In this document: positions 4,572 through 5,073 of the stretch, one piece after another
Layout: each line of letters begins with the position of its first letter
Position numbering within the stretch: position 1 is the first letter of the stretch
DNA from: Bacillota bacterium
Lineage (GTDB): Bacteria > Bacillota_E > JAJZYS01 > JAILZS01
Reading direction: 5' to 3'
Assembly: GCA_021817625.1 (NCBI GenBank)
Contig: JAKASY010000041.1
Location: 4,245 to 9,317 of the forward strand
Length of the DNA: 5,073 nt
Notes under the pieces: generated by a model
What the model was told of the DNA's origin: nothing
Databases searched by the model: none
The model's input: the letters and a program-made list of their open reading frames with translations, nothing else
Made by a program: the position numbers and the translations under genes

Positions 4572-5073
4572 CTACGACGTCGGCCCGCCGGGGGCGTGCG
4601 GGCGTCCCAGGTCGCGGCGCATGATCGGGCGCGACGGCGAGCGCCACCCTGCGGCCTCGAAGCCGGCGCGTCGGAAGGCCGAGGCCGTGCCGGTGAACAG
4701 GTTCGAGCTATGGCCCGGGACCGCTGTGTCGATCGGGTAGGCCTCGAGGGCATGGGCGCCCGACTCCTTGGCGAGCGCCACGGCGGCGGCGATCAGGGCG
4801 TCGGTGACGCCGCGCCGCCGGTAGGTTCGGCGTACGTAGAAGCAGGAGAGCGACCACACGGGGCTTTCGTCCACGCGACGGCCGAGGCGGCGCTCGAGCC
4901 ACGGCAGGGCGGCGCGCGGCCCGACCTGGCACCAGCCCACCGCCAGGTCGCCCTGGAGCGCGAGCAGTCCCGGCGGCGGCCCGGCCGCCGTGAGCGACTC
5001 GAGGGCGGCCTTGTTTGCCTCGCGCCCGGTCGACTTGTAGCCGGGGCCCAGGCGCCAGTACATGCACCAGCAG
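4572..5073 (-). CDS. GNAT-family N-acetyltransferase, 5' end outside the window
   Basis: This gene runs leftward from beyond the right edge to a TAG at 4574-4572. The first ATG (5063) is probably internal. In-frame upstream codons TGC TGG TGC read Cys-Trp-Cys, giving CWCMYWRL, the N-terminal signature I know from this GNAT subgroup (CWCMYWR/CWCMWWR). At least the first residues therefore lie outside. Counting from that Met, GLLALQGDLAVGWCQVGPR (32-50) is the core strand pair and VWSLSCFYVRRTYRRRGVTDALI (69-91) carries the acetyl-CoA loop R-R-R-G-V-T, with Thr at the usual Gly/Ala position. ALEAYPID, then NLFTGTASAFRRAGF and PIMRRDL near the end, are typical of the subgroup. Acetyl transfer to a small amine is expected; the substrate is unknown. 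The gene is convergent with the other GNAT gene with zero bases between the stops. The two enzymes belong to different GNAT branches and are not a recent duplication. Confidence 0.9.
   Translation of the reverse strand, partial: CWCMYWRLGPGYKSTGREANKAALESLTAAGPPPGLLALQGDLAVGWCQVGPRAALPWLERRLGRRVDESPVWSLSCFYVRRTYRRRGVTDALIAAAVALAKESGAHALEAYPIDTAVPGHSSNLFTGTASAFRRAGFEAAGWRSPSRPIMRRDLGRPHAPGGPTS

Noticed and set aside
1..5073. tRNA, rRNA, CRISPR array, insertion sequence or phage elements
   Set aside because: No cloverleaf, direct-repeat array, transposase or terminal inverted repeats were seen on either strand by eye.

Overview
The window is very GC-rich (roughly 70% or more by eye, with third codon positions almost always G or C). 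It encodes ordinary bacterial proteins and suggests a high-GC terrestrial bacterium of the Actinomycetota or Chloroflexota kind. The sequence alone does not settle the phylum. No RNA gene, insertion sequence, CRISPR array, phage gene or origin was seen. Six protein genes fill almost all of the window.

Layout. A leftward gene (101-655) encodes a small secreted protein with a signal peptide and a domain resembling DUF4367. Across a control region (656-809) that holds the only AT-rich patch in the window lies a rightward run: a MarR-family repressor (810-1313), a 14-helix DHA2-type MFS exporter (1399-3174) and a UlaG-like/COG2220 metallo-beta-lactamase-fold hydrolase (3209-3892). After a 103-bp gap with a near-perfect 24-bp inverted repeat comes a GNAT acetyltransferase (3996-4571). 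Its stop codon directly abuts the stop codon of a leftward GNAT acetyltransferase (4572-5073), which runs off the right edge and lacks its true start.

How the genes may work together. MarR next to an MFS exporter is a classic local-repressor and drug-efflux pair. A sigma70-like promoter at 767-793 and an imperfect palindrome at 788-810, over the -10 box and the presumed start, fit autorepression released by a small ligand. The hydrolase follows the exporter by 34 bp and is probably co-transcribed. The downstream acetyltransferase could be read through or transcribed alone. A detoxification cassette (export, hydrolysis, acetylation) is a reasonable inference, but no substrate can be read from the sequence.

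Nothing here is clearly a new biological system. The items most worth a second look are the palindrome over the marR promoter, the question of which marR start is used, the U-tract-free GC hairpins at gene ends (3139-3161, 3914-3937, 4483-4501), and the zero-gap convergent stops at 4571/4572.
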